DNA from: Microbacterium radiodurans
Lineage (GTDB): Bacteria; Actinomycetota; Actinomycetes; Actinomycetales; Microbacteriaceae
DNA: 64,000 nt
Reading direction: 5' to 3'
NCBI RefSeq assembly: GCF_008710705.1
Contig: NZ_VYRZ01000001.1
Coordinates: 806,001-870,000 of the forward strand
Part shown: positions 48,447 through 56,539 of the stretch, piece after piece
Numbering within the stretch: the first letter of the stretch is position 1
Layout: each line of letters begins with the position of its first letter
The notes under the pieces: generated by a model
Told to the model about the DNA's origin: nothing
Database searches by the model: none
Seen by the model: the letters and a program-made list of their open reading frames with translations, nothing else
Made by a program: the position numbers and the translations under genes

Positions 48447-49111
48447 CGATGACCTCGCCGCGTTCGGAGCGTCGGGCGGCCCGTGCCGCCCGGCGCGCCG
48501 ACGCCGACGGCAGCGGGCCCACGCTCGGCGATACGCCGCGCCTGCGCAACCCGGGTGCCGCCGGAGCGTTCGCGCTCTTCGGCGAGGTCCTCCTCGTGGG
48601 GCTCCTCGTGAGCCTCGTCTCGCTCCCCGTCCTCACCCTGCCGGCTGCGCTCGCGGCGGGCGTGCGCCACCTCCGTCGCTACATCGCCGCGGACGACTCG
48701 CGCGTCCGGTTCTTCTGGCAGGACGTGCGGGCGGCCCTGCTCCCCGGACTCGTCGTCGGCCTCGCCGCCGCCGTGGCGACGGTCGTGCTCCTCATCGACA
48801 TCGACCTCGCCCGCTCGGGCTTCCTCCCCGGCGGACCGGTCGTCGGCGCGATCGGGTGGGTCGGGCTCGCGGCCGTCGCCGTCTCGCTCCTTTTCGCCGC
48901 CTCGCTGTGGAGTCCGGACCTCGGCTGGCGCGGCGCGATCCGCGCCATCCCCGAGGCCGTCCGCGGCGACATCGCCGGCGCGTTCTACCTGCTCGCCGCG
49001 GCGGGCTTCGTCGTCGTCGTCACGTGGATGCTGCCGCCCCTGTTCGTGGCGGGCATCGGCTGCGCGGTGCTGGCCGTCGTCTCGATCCCGTCGCGTCCCC
49101 GCCGTCGCTGA
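48443..49111 (+). CDS. DUF624-like membrane protein (2)
   Basis: 222 residues. Arg-rich start of about 20 residues, then hydrophobic spans (EVLLVGLLVSLVSLPVLTLPAALAAGVRHLRRY, the DUF624 pattern of membrane segment plus AAGVRHLRR; VVGLAAAVATVVLLIDI; GAFYLLAAAGFVVVVTWMLPPLF). It follows the permeases of importer 3 directly, just as DUF624 (1) belongs to the lpl-like importer. The distant similarity to YesV makes the family call moderate. Confidence 0.78.
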   Translation: MTMTSPRSERRAARAARRADADGSGPTLGDTPRLRNPGAAGAFALFGEVLLVGLLVSLVSLPVLTLPAALAAGVRHLRRYIAADDSRVRFFWQDVRAALLPGLVVGLAAAVATVVLLIDIDLARSGFLPGGPVVGAIGWVGLAAVAVSLLFAASLWSPDLGWRGAIRAIPEAVRGDIAGAFYLLAAAGFVVVVTWMLPPLFVAGIGCAVLAVVSIPSRPRRR

Positions 49112-49183
49112 CGGCATTTCCCGTTCATCCGCCGCCGCTGGATCTCCGTATCGGCGCGGCGCACCATCCCCGCTGAGAGCCGC

Positions 49184-50707
49184 ATGTCCCACGCCACCGC
49201 GATCCTCGATCCCCGCCTCGCCGTTTCCGACATCGATCGCCGCATCTTCGGCGGCTTCGTCGAGCACCTGGGGCGCCACATCTACGACGGCATCCACGAG
49301 CCGGCGCACCCGACCGCCGACGCCGACGGCTTCCGCGCCGACGTCGTCGAGCTCGTCCGCGAGCTCGGGGTCTCCAGCATCCGCTACCCCGGTGGCAACT
49401 TCGTCTCGAACTACCGCTGGGAGGACGGCATCGGGCCCCGCGACGAACGCCCCCGTCGCCTCGACCTCGCCTGGCACTCGACCGAGACGAACGAGGTCGG
49501 CCTGCACGAGTTCGCCCGCTGGCTCGAGCTCGTCGGCAGCGAGCTCATGCTCGCCGTGAACCTCGGCACCCGCGGCACGGCCGAAGCGCTCGACCTGCTC
49601 GAGTACGCCAACGCCGATGCCGACACGACCTGGACGCGCCAGCGCGCGGCGAACGGCCGCCCCGCTCCGTTCGGGGTGGGCATGTGGTGCCTCGGCAACG
49701 AGATGGACGGTCCCTGGCAGGTCGGGCATCGGAACGCCGACGACTACGGCAAGCTCGCATCGCAGACCGCGAAGGCGATGCGGATGCTGGATCCCGGCAT
49801 CGAGCTCGTCGTCTGCGGATCGTCGAGCAGCGGCATGCCGACCTTCGGCTCGTGGGAGCGCACGGTCCTCGAGCACACGTTCGACGACGTCGACTTCATC
49901 TCGTGCCACTCCTATTACCAGGAGCGTTTCGGCGATGCGCAGGAGTTCCTCGCGTCGGGTGTGGACATGTCGCGCTTCATCGCCTCGGTCGTCTCGATCG
50001 CCGATGCGGTGGCTGCGACGAAGAAGAGCGACAAGCGCATCATGATCTCGTTCGACGAGTGGAACGTCTGGTACCTCCACAACGACGAGGGCGGGCAGGA
50101 CGACAAGCCGCTCGAGCCGGGCTGGCCCGTCGCGCCGCGCCTGCTCGAGGATCAGTACAACGCGATGGACGCGGTCGTCTTCGGCGACCTGCTCATCACG
50201 CTGCTCCAGCACAGCGACCGCGTGCGCTCGGCGTCGCTCGCGCAGCTCGTCAACGTCATCGCGCCGATCATGACCGAGCCCGGCGGTCCCGCCTGGCGTC
50301 AGACGACCTTCTTCCCGTTCTCGCTGACCTCGCGCCTCGCGGGGGAGCGCGCGATCCGGGTGCCCGTCGAGTCGGGCACGTTCACGAGCGAGCGCTTCGG
50401 CGAGGTCGCCACGGTGAACGCCGTCGCGACCCTCGACGACGATGGCGTGACGCTGTTCGTCGTGAACCGGTCGACGACGGATGCCGAGAGCCTCCGCGTC
50501 GACGTCGCGGCGGTCGCGGCATCCTTCGGTCGCGATCTCGGGATCGTCGAGACCCATCTGCTGCACGACGACGACCGTTACGCGGCCAACACGCTCGCGG
50601 ACCCGGAGCGCGTGGGCGTGGTGCCGGTGCCCGACGCGCAGGTGGTCGACGGTTCGCTGCAGCTCTCGCTGCCGCCGATCTCGTGGGCGGCCGTGCGCCT
50701 GGCCTGA
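49184..50707 (+). CDS. abfA: Alpha-N-arabinofuranosidase, GH51
   Basis: 507 residues, usual for bacterial GH51. N-terminal FGGFVEHLGRHIYDGI is a diagnostic motif. The acid/base is Glu173 (CLGNEMDG) and the nucleophile Glu292 (SFDEWNVWY) in the TIM barrel; a C-terminal beta-sandwich follows. No signal peptide. It removes alpha-L-arabinofuranosyl groups from imported arabinan or arabinogalactan fragments. It follows importer 3 and its DUF624 gene by 72 bases, so probably shares its promoter. Retaining mechanism known for the family. Confidence 0.95.
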   Translation: MSHATAILDPRLAVSDIDRRIFGGFVEHLGRHIYDGIHEPAHPTADADGFRADVVELVRELGVSSIRYPGGNFVSNYRWEDGIGPRDERPRRLDLAWHSTETNEVGLHEFARWLELVGSELMLAVNLGTRGTAEALDLLEYANADADTTWTRQRAANGRPAPFGVGMWCLGNEMDGPWQVGHRNADDYGKLASQTAKAMRMLDPGIELVVCGSSSSGMPTFGSWERTVLEHTFDDVDFISCHSYYQERFGDAQEFLASGVDMSRFIASVVSIADAVAATKKSDKRIMISFDEWNVWYLHNDEGGQDDKPLEPGWPVAPRLLEDQYNAMDAVVFGDLLITLLQHSDRVRSASLAQLVNVIAPIMTEPGGPAWRQTTFFPFSLTSRLAGERAIRVPVESGTFTSERFGEVATVNAVATLDDDGVTLFVVNRSTTDAESLRVDVAAVAASFGRDLGIVETHLLHDDDRYAANTLADPERVGVVPVPDAQVVDGSLQLSLPPISWAAVRLA

Positions 50708-50813
50708 CCTCTACGGCGGCGCCTCGGCCGGGAATCGCACAGCCGATTCGGGCCGATTCGCCCCTTCTCGCCGATCGACGGTTGCGCTGGCGAGCCGCTG
50801 CGACCTACAGTAT

Positions 50814-50827
50814 GGAAAGCGCTTACC
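50814..50827. promoter_or_regulatory. LacI-type operator of the DUF993 operon
   Basis: GGAAAGCGCTTACC, one mismatch from perfect, 37 bases before the GTG start of the Gfo/Idh gene and upstream of the LacI (2) operon. Confidence 0.75.
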
Positions 50828-50864
50828 CGCACGGATGTGGGAGGCACGAACAGAAGGACAACAC

Positions 50865-52067
50865 GTGTCAGAGACGACCACCCTCAGCCCCGCGCCGGCC
50901 ACGGCGACCGCCCCGCAGGTCCGCGAGATCGGCATCATCATGAACGGCGTCTCCGGACGCATGGGCTACCGCCAGCACCTGGTGCGCTCGATCCTCGCGA
51001 TCCGCGACCAGGGCGGCATCGAGCTCGCCGACGGGACCAAGGTCACCGTGAAGCCGCTGCTCGTCGGCCGCAGCGAGGCGAAGCTCGCCGAGCTCGCCGC
51101 CCGTCACGGCATCGAGGACTACACCACCGACCTCGACGCGGCCCTCGCCGACCCGCGCTGGGAGATCTACGCCGACTTCCTCGTCACGAAGGCGCGCGCC
51201 ACCGCGCTGCGGAAGGCCATCGCGGCCGGCAAGACCATCTACACCGAGAAGCCGACCGCCGAGTCGGTCGAGGAGGCGCTCGAGCTCGCGAAGCTCGCCG
51301 CCGAGGCGGGCGTGAAGACGGGCGTCGTGCACGACAAGCTCTACCTGCCGGGCCTTCAGAAGCTCAAGCGCCTCATCGACTCGGGCTTCTTCGGCCGCAT
51401 CCTCTCGGTGCGCGGCGAGTTCGGCTACTGGGTCTTCGAGGGCGACTGGCAGCCGGCGCAGCGTCCTTCGTGGAACTACCGGGCCGAGGACGGCGGCGGC
51501 ATCATCGTCGACATGTTCCCGCACTGGAACTACGTGCTCGAGAACCTCTTCGGCGAGGTCAAGAGCGTCTATGCCCAGGCGGCCGTGCACATCGCCGACC
51601 GCTGGGACGAGAACGGCGAGCACTACACCGCCACCGCCGAGGACGCCGCGTACGGCGTGTTCGAGCTCGAAGGCGACATCGTCGCCCAGATCAACTCCTC
51701 GTGGACCGTCCGCGTCAACCGCGACGAGCTCGTCGAGTTCCACGTCGACGGCACGCACGGCTCGGCCGTCGTGGGTCTGTTCGGTGCGAAGATCCAGCCG
51801 CGCAACGCCACGCCGAAGCCGGTCTGGAACCCCGACCTCGAAGACGGCCACGACTACGACGCCGACTGGCAGAACGTCCCCACGAACGACGTGTTCCTGA
51901 ACGGGTTCCGTCAGCAGTGGGAGGAGTTCCTCGCCTCCTACGTCACCGACACCCCGTACGAGTTCGACCTCCTCGCCGGCGCGCGCGGCGTCCAGCTCGC
52001 CGAGGCCGGTCTGCAGTCGAGCCGCGAAGGCCGCAAGGTCACGCTGCCCTCGCTCGACCTGCGCTGA
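50865..52067 (+). CDS. Gfo/Idh/MocA-family oxidoreductase of the DUF993 operon
   Basis: 400 residues from a GTG with AGAAGGA upstream. A Gfo/Idh enzyme of unusual wording: IGIIMNGVSGRMGYRQHL in place of the usual GxGxxG, TIYTEKPTAES with the catalytic Lys, then WNYRAEDGGGIIVDMFPHWNYVLENLFG, which contains the conserved His. The IIMNGVSGRMG form and the long linker resemble dehydrogenases found next to DUF993 and TIM-barrel isomerase genes. It starts the operon 50865-56367. It probably oxidises a sugar to a 3-keto or other keto form for the following enzymes; this is inference. Confidence 0.9.
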   Translation: MSETTTLSPAPATATAPQVREIGIIMNGVSGRMGYRQHLVRSILAIRDQGGIELADGTKVTVKPLLVGRSEAKLAELAARHGIEDYTTDLDAALADPRWEIYADFLVTKARATALRKAIAAGKTIYTEKPTAESVEEALELAKLAAEAGVKTGVVHDKLYLPGLQKLKRLIDSGFFGRILSVRGEFGYWVFEGDWQPAQRPSWNYRAEDGGGIIVDMFPHWNYVLENLFGEVKSVYAQAAVHIADRWDENGEHYTATAEDAAYGVFELEGDIVAQINSSWTVRVNRDELVEFHVDGTHGSAVVGLFGAKIQPRNATPKPVWNPDLEDGHDYDADWQNVPTNDVFLNGFRQQWEEFLASYVTDTPYEFDLLAGARGVQLAEAGLQSSREGRKVTLPSLDLR

Positions 52068-52085
52068 CCCGATCGGAGCACCGAG

Positions 52086-53288
52086 ATGACCGAGCTGACC
52101 CTCCTCGGCGCCGATGGCGCCGTGACCCGCACCCCGCTGCAGGAGGCACCCGCCTTCGCGAAGCCGACGGCGCCGCTGCGCAGCCGTGTGGCCTACGCCG
52201 CGGCGCACGTCGTGCCCGTGACCTCGGCCGACAACACGCCCGGGCAGCCCGCGCAGGTGGACTGGGACGCGACCCTCGGCTTCCGCCGCGCGGTCTACTC
52301 CTGGGGCCTCGGCGTCGCGGACGCGATGGACACCGCGCAGCGGAACATGGGGCTCGATGCCGCCGCCACCCGCGAGCTGATCTCGCGTTCGGCGGAGGTT
52401 GCGCGCGAGGAGGGCGGCTCGGTCGTCGTCGGCGTCAACACCGATCACCTCGAGGCCGAACGCGTCTCGCTCGACGAGGTCGTGGACGCCTACAAGGAGC
52501 AGCTGCACTTCACGGAGGAGCAGGGTGCCGGTCCCGTCCTCATGGCGTCGCGCCACCTGGCCCGGGCGGCCGAGACGGCGGAGGACTACCGCCGCGTCTA
52601 CCGCGAGGTTCTCGGCGCGGCATCCGGGCCCGTCGTCCTGCACTGGCTCGGCACCGCGTTCGACCCCACGCTCGAGGGCTACTTCGGGTCGACCGACTGG
52701 CGCGCGGCATCCGAGGTTCTGCTCGAGGTCATCGGCGAGAACACCGACAAGGTCGCGGGCGTCAAGATGAGCCTGCTGGATGCCGCCTCGGAGGTCTCGG
52801 TGCGCGAGCGCCTGCCCGAGAGCGTCCGCATGTTCACCGGCGACGACTTCAACTACGTCGGGCTCATCGGCGGCGCCGACGTGCCGCAGGCGCGCCAGCC
52901 CGAGCGCGACGCCGCATCGCGCCGTCAGCATTCCGACGCGCTGCTGGGCGCGTTCGCCGCGATCACCCCGGTCGCCTCGGCGGCCATCCAGGCGCTGGAT
53001 GCCGGCGACGCCGACCGGTACCTCGAGATCCTCGAGCCGACCGAGGAGCTCAGCCGGCAGGTCTTCGCCGCCCCGACGTTCTACTACAAGACCGGTGTCG
53101 CGTTCCTGTCGTGGCTGAACGGCCACCAGGCGGCCTTCCAGATGGTCGGCGGCCTGCACTCGGCGCGGAGCCTTCCGCACCTCTCGCGCATCGTCGAGCT
53201 GGCGAACGCCTCCCGCGCGCTGGAGCAGCCCGAGCTCGCCGCAGACCGCTGGCACGCGATGCTCCGTCTGAACGGCGTCACCGCGTGA
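52086..53288 (+). CDS. DUF993 / dihydrodipicolinate-synthase-like protein
   Basis: 400 residues, longer than classical DHDPS (about 290). TIM-barrel pattern: TLGFRRAVYSWGLGVADAMDTAQR, VVVGVNTDHLE, VLMASRHLARAAE, PVVLHWLGTAFDP, VAGVKMSLLD (possible Schiff-base Lys) and FTGDDFNYVGLI. The DUF993 family is annotated as DHDPS-like but has no established reaction. The Lys in VAGVKMS occupies the place of the catalytic lysine of lyases, so an aldolase of a keto sugar acid is plausible. It is followed by an overlapping isomerase gene. Confidence 0.85.
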   Translation: MTELTLLGADGAVTRTPLQEAPAFAKPTAPLRSRVAYAAAHVVPVTSADNTPGQPAQVDWDATLGFRRAVYSWGLGVADAMDTAQRNMGLDAAATRELISRSAEVAREEGGSVVVGVNTDHLEAERVSLDEVVDAYKEQLHFTEEQGAGPVLMASRHLARAAETAEDYRRVYREVLGAASGPVVLHWLGTAFDPTLEGYFGSTDWRAASEVLLEVIGENTDKVAGVKMSLLDAASEVSVRERLPESVRMFTGDDFNYVGLIGGADVPQARQPERDAASRRQHSDALLGAFAAITPVASAAIQALDAGDADRYLEILEPTEELSRQVFAAPTFYYKTGVAFLSWLNGHQAAFQMVGGLHSARSLPHLSRIVELANASRALEQPELAADRWHAMLRLNGVTA

Positions 53289-54169
53289 GCGTCGACCCGC
53301 GCCTGTCGATCAATCAGGCCACCATCAAGTACGCCGACCTCGCCACCGCGCTGCGGGTGACGGCCGACGCCGGCGTGGCGGCCATCGGTCTCTGGCGCGA
53401 GCCGGTGCAGGAGGTCGGTCTGGCGACGGCGGCCACCATGCTCGCCGACTCGGGACTGCGGTTCACCACGCACTGCCGCGGCGGCTTCTTCACGATGCCC
53501 GAGGGCCCCGCCCGTCGCGCCTCGATCGACGACAACCGCGTCGCGATCGAGGAGACCGCGGCCCTCGCGGCCGCCGGCGCGCCCGGCTCGACGGCGATCC
53601 TCGTGCTCGTCGCGGGCGGCCTCGTCGACGGGTCGCGCGACATCGTGGGCGCGCGGGAGCGCGTGCGCGACGCGATCGGCGAGCTGGCGCCCGAGGCGCA
53701 GGCCGCCGGGGTCACCCTGGCGATCGAGCCGCTGCATCCCATGTTCGCGTCCGACCGCTGCGTCGTCTCGACCCTCGGCCAGGCCCTCGACATCGCGGCG
53801 GACTTCGCGCCCGAGGTCGTCGGCGCGACCGTCGACACGTTCCACATCTTCTGGGATCCCGACGTGCTGAGCTCGATCGAGCGGGCCGGACGCGAGCGCC
53901 GCATCGCGACCTACCAGGTGTGCGACTGGAAGACGCCGCTCCCCGCCGACGTGCTGCTCAGCCGGCACTACCCGGGCGAGGGCGTCATCGATTTCGCGTC
54001 GCTGACGCGCGCCGTCGTCGAGACCGGCTACGACCGCGACATCGAGGTCGAGCTGTTCAACGCCGACATCTGGGCGACCGATCACGCGGAGGTCGTCCGC
54101 CGCACGGCCGAGTCGTTCGGAGCGGCCGTCTCGCCGCACCTCGCGGTCTCGGGCGCCCGCACCGCCTAG
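53285..54169 (+). CDS. Sugar phosphate isomerase/epimerase-family protein (AP endonuclease 2 TIM barrel)
   Basis: 294 residues from a GTG overlapping the DUF993 stop. Xylose-isomerase-like TIM barrel: SINQATIKYADL, IGLWREPVQEVG, FTTHCRGGFF, LAIEPLHPMF with candidate metal Glu, VGATVDTFHIFWDP with Asp-His, and IEVELFNADIWATDH with a Glu. These residues would bind a divalent cation. Similar proteins act on keto sugars or inosose. Together with the Gfo/Idh and DUF993 proteins it would form a three-step route. The stop codon TAG is part of the -10 element of the following lacI gene. Confidence 0.87.
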   Translation: MSVDPRLSINQATIKYADLATALRVTADAGVAAIGLWREPVQEVGLATAATMLADSGLRFTTHCRGGFFTMPEGPARRASIDDNRVAIEETAALAAAGAPGSTAILVLVAGGLVDGSRDIVGARERVRDAIGELAPEAQAAGVTLAIEPLHPMFASDRCVVSTLGQALDIAADFAPEVVGATVDTFHIFWDPDVLSSIERAGRERRIATYQVCDWKTPLPADVLLSRHYPGEGVIDFASLTRAVVETGYDRDIEVELFNADIWATDHAEVVRRTAESFGAAVSPHLAVSGARTA

Positions 54170-54172
54170 ACT
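54167..54172 (+). promoter_or_regulatory. -10 element TAGACT of lacI (2), overlapping a stop codon
   Basis: TAGACT ends 6 bases before the GTG at 54179; its TAG is the stop codon of the isomerase gene. No Shine-Dalgarno is present, suggesting a leaderless lacI transcript in addition to readthrough. Confidence 0.5.
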
Positions 54173-54178
54173 CGCGTC

Positions 54179-55225
54179 GTGGGACAGACGGGGTTGTCGT
54201 CGCGTGGGTCGGCCACGCTGCATGATGTGGCGCGCGAGGCGGGAGTGTCGCTGGCGACCGCGTCGCGCGTGCTGAACGGCTCGACGCGCAAGGTCGCCGA
54301 GGCGTACCGGGAGCGGGTCGAGCACGCCGCGAAACGCCTCGGCTACACCGCGAACCTCTCGGCGCAGGCGACGGCGCGCGGCACGTCCGCGATCGTGGCG
54401 CTGCTGGTGGCCGACATCGCCGACCCGTACTTCGGCAAGATCGCCTCGGGCGTCGCGCGCGGCGCGGACGAGGCGGGCCTCGTCGTCACGGTCGCGATCA
54501 CCGAGCGCGACCCGGCGCGCGAGCTCCGGCTGGTCCGCGCTCTCCGCGGTCAGCGGCCGCGGGGACTCATCCTCGCGGCATCCCGCACGGCAAACGAGAT
54601 CGGCCCCGAGCTGGCCGACGAGCTCGACCTCATCGCCGCGTCCGGCGGCACCGTCGTCGCGCTCGGCGACGGTGCGCCGGGCGTCCGGACTGTGACGATC
54701 GACAATCGCGGCGGCGCCCGGGCCCTCGGCGCGGCGCTCGCCGAGCGCGGCTATCGCGACGCGATCGTCCTCGCGGCCGCCGAGGGAGTCGTCACGAGCG
54801 ATGACCGTCTCGCCGGCTTCGCCGAGGGCTTCGCCTCGGGCGGCGGAGCCGAGCCCCGCGTGTATCGCGGCGGCTTCAGCCGAGAGGCGGGCGGTGAGTC
54901 GATGACGCGGGCGCTGGCCGACGGCATCGCACCGGGCACCGTCGTCTTCGGCATCAGCGACGTCGTCGCGATCGGCGCGCTCACGGCGCTGCGGCTGGCG
55001 GGCCGCGAGCCGGCCGGCGACATCGCCCTCGCGGGATTCGACGACATCCCGACCAGCCGCGACGTCAGCCCCACCCTCACGACCGTCCGCGTCCCGCTCG
55101 AGGAGGTCGGCTACCGCGCGCTCCGCGAGACGGTGAACGGCGGTGTCGACTCCGGCGACGGGGCGGATGCGGCATCCCTCGCACTCGAGGTCGTGCTGCG
55201 CGACAGCACGCCGGTGCGCGCGTGA
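54179..55225 (+). CDS. LacI-family transcriptional regulator (2)
   Basis: 348 residues. HTH at about 14-33 (TLHDVAREAGVSLATASRVLNG), hinge GYTANLSAQATARG; the sensor domain shows VALLVADIADPYFGKIASGV, RGLILAASR, VFGISDVVAIGALTAL and LAGFDDIPTSRDVSPTLTTV. The Asp and Phe-rich ligand pocket does not name an inducer. It lies 9 bases after the isomerase gene and overlaps glycerate kinase by GTGA, so it is in the operon controlled by the site at 50814-50827. The AAGCGCTT operators in the window are the likely targets of this or the first LacI. Confidence 0.92.
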   Translation: MGQTGLSSRGSATLHDVAREAGVSLATASRVLNGSTRKVAEAYRERVEHAAKRLGYTANLSAQATARGTSAIVALLVADIADPYFGKIASGVARGADEAGLVVTVAITERDPARELRLVRALRGQRPRGLILAASRTANEIGPELADELDLIAASGGTVVALGDGAPGVRTVTIDNRGGARALGAALAERGYRDAIVLAAAEGVVTSDDRLAGFAEGFASGGGAEPRVYRGGFSREAGGESMTRALADGIAPGTVVFGISDVVAIGALTALRLAGREPAGDIALAGFDDIPTSRDVSPTLTTVRVPLEEVGYRALRETVNGGVDSGDGADAASLALEVVLRDSTPVRA

Positions 55226-56367
55226 GCCGTCGGATCGTCGTCGCGATCGACAGCCTCAAGGGATCGATCTCGGCCGCCGACGCCGCCGCAGCCCTCGCGG
55301 CCGGCTGGACCGAGGCGGCGCCGGCGGACACCATCGACCTGCGCCCGATGGCCGACGGCGGCGAGGGGACGGTCGACGCCTTCGCGGCGGCAGTGCCCGG
55401 CTCGCAGCGGATGCCGGTGACGGTGACCGGTCCGGACGGTGCCGAGGTCGCGGCATCCTGGCTCCTGCTGCCGCCGACGCGCGACGCACCCGCGGGCACC
55501 GCCGTGATCGAGCTGGCCTCGACCTCGGGCATCGAGCTGCTCGGCGATCGCCGACACGGCCTCGACGCCGACACGACGGGCTTCGGTCAGGCGATCGCGG
55601 CGGCGTTGGACGCCGGTGTGTCACGTCTCGTGCTCGGCATCGGCTCGAGCGCGTCGACCGACGGCGGGGTCGGGATGCTGCGTGCCCTCGGTGCGCGGGT
55701 CACCGACGGCGCCGGCGTGGACATCGCGCCCGGAGCCCGTGGGCTCTCGGAAGTCGTGAGCGTCGATCTGAGCGGCGTGCGACCTTTGCCCGACGGAGGC
55801 GCCGTCGTGCTCTCGGACGTGTCGAACCCGCTGCTCGGCGCCGCCGGTGCGGCCGCGGTCTTCGGGCCGCAGAAGGGGCTCGACAAGGCAGGCGTCGAAC
55901 GCGCCGATGCCGGCCTCGCGCGCCTCGTGCGGGCGGCATCGGAGGCCGGCCTCGCAGCACGCGCAGCGGCGGAGTCGGCGGGCGCGGGGGCCGCCGGCGG
56001 CACCGGCTTCGGCCTGCTGCTGTGGGGCGCCCGGCTGACGCCGGGAGCGCCCGAGGTCGCCGCGCTCATCGGCCTGGCCGACGCGATCGCGGGGGCCGAT
56101 GCCGTCGTGACCGGCGAGGGATCCTTCGACGGTCAGTCCGCCGCGGGCAAGGTTCCCTCGTTCGTCTCGGGCGCGGCTCGGGATGCCGGTGTGCCGGCCG
56201 CGCTGGTGGCGGGACGCATCGCGAGCGATGCCGACGTCTCGGCGTTCGCGGCATCCGCATCGCTCACCGGGCTCGCCGGCAGCCCGCAGGCCTCGCTCGC
56301 CGAGCCCGCGCGCTGGCTGCGCGCCGCCGGCACCGCGCTCGCGGAGTCGTCCGCCCTCACACGCTGA
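55222..56367 (+). CDS. Glycerate kinase (GK-I/GarK family)
   Basis: 381 residues from a GTG overlapping the lacI stop. GarK-type motifs: VVAIDSLKGSISAADAAAAL (5-24), PMADGGEGTVDAF (42-54), GIGSSASTDGGVGML near residue 143, GPQKGLDKAGVE near 218 and VTGEGSFDGQSAAGKVP near 302. It phosphorylates D-glycerate to 2-phosphoglycerate (GarK group). Last gene of the DUF993 operon by coupling. Glycerate could arise from that pathway or be unrelated; no tartronate semialdehyde reductase is visible in the window. Confidence 0.93.
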   Translation: MSRRIVVAIDSLKGSISAADAAAALAAGWTEAAPADTIDLRPMADGGEGTVDAFAAAVPGSQRMPVTVTGPDGAEVAASWLLLPPTRDAPAGTAVIELASTSGIELLGDRRHGLDADTTGFGQAIAAALDAGVSRLVLGIGSSASTDGGVGMLRALGARVTDGAGVDIAPGARGLSEVVSVDLSGVRPLPDGGAVVLSDVSNPLLGAAGAAAVFGPQKGLDKAGVERADAGLARLVRAASEAGLAARAAAESAGAGAAGGTGFGLLLWGARLTPGAPEVAALIGLADAIAGADAVVTGEGSFDGQSAAGKVPSFVSGAARDAGVPAALVAGRIASDADVSAFAASASLTGLAGSPQASLAEPARWLRAAGTALAESSALTR

Positions 56368-56370
56368 GCT

Positions 56371-56485
56371 CCGCGGCTGGATGACCGCGCGAGCTGAAAC
56401 CTTCGCGCGGGGCCGGCGGTGAAGGTGGCGCTATCGGTGCTTTCCGCGGCTGGATAGGCGCGCGAGCTGACACCTTCGTGCGGGG
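56371..56485. repeat. Two 42-base tandem repeats, 73-base period
   Basis: CCGCGGCTGGAT...GCGCGAGCTGA.ACCTTCG.GCGGGG occurs at 56371-56412 and 56444-56485, with a shorter degenerate copy at about 56493-56520. The repeat fills the gap between convergent glycerate kinase and GH35 genes. No strong hairpin was seen. Confidence 0.75.
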
Positions 56486-56539
56486 GTGGCGCCGGGCGAG
56501 CCGACACCGGCGTGCGCGGGAGGCGGCCGTGAGCGGCGG

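Noticed and set aside
50837..54169. 1110-codon open frame on the plus strand
   Set aside because: Only the end, 53285-54169, encodes the isomerase-like protein; the earlier part is out of frame relative to the Gfo/Idh and DUF993 genes.
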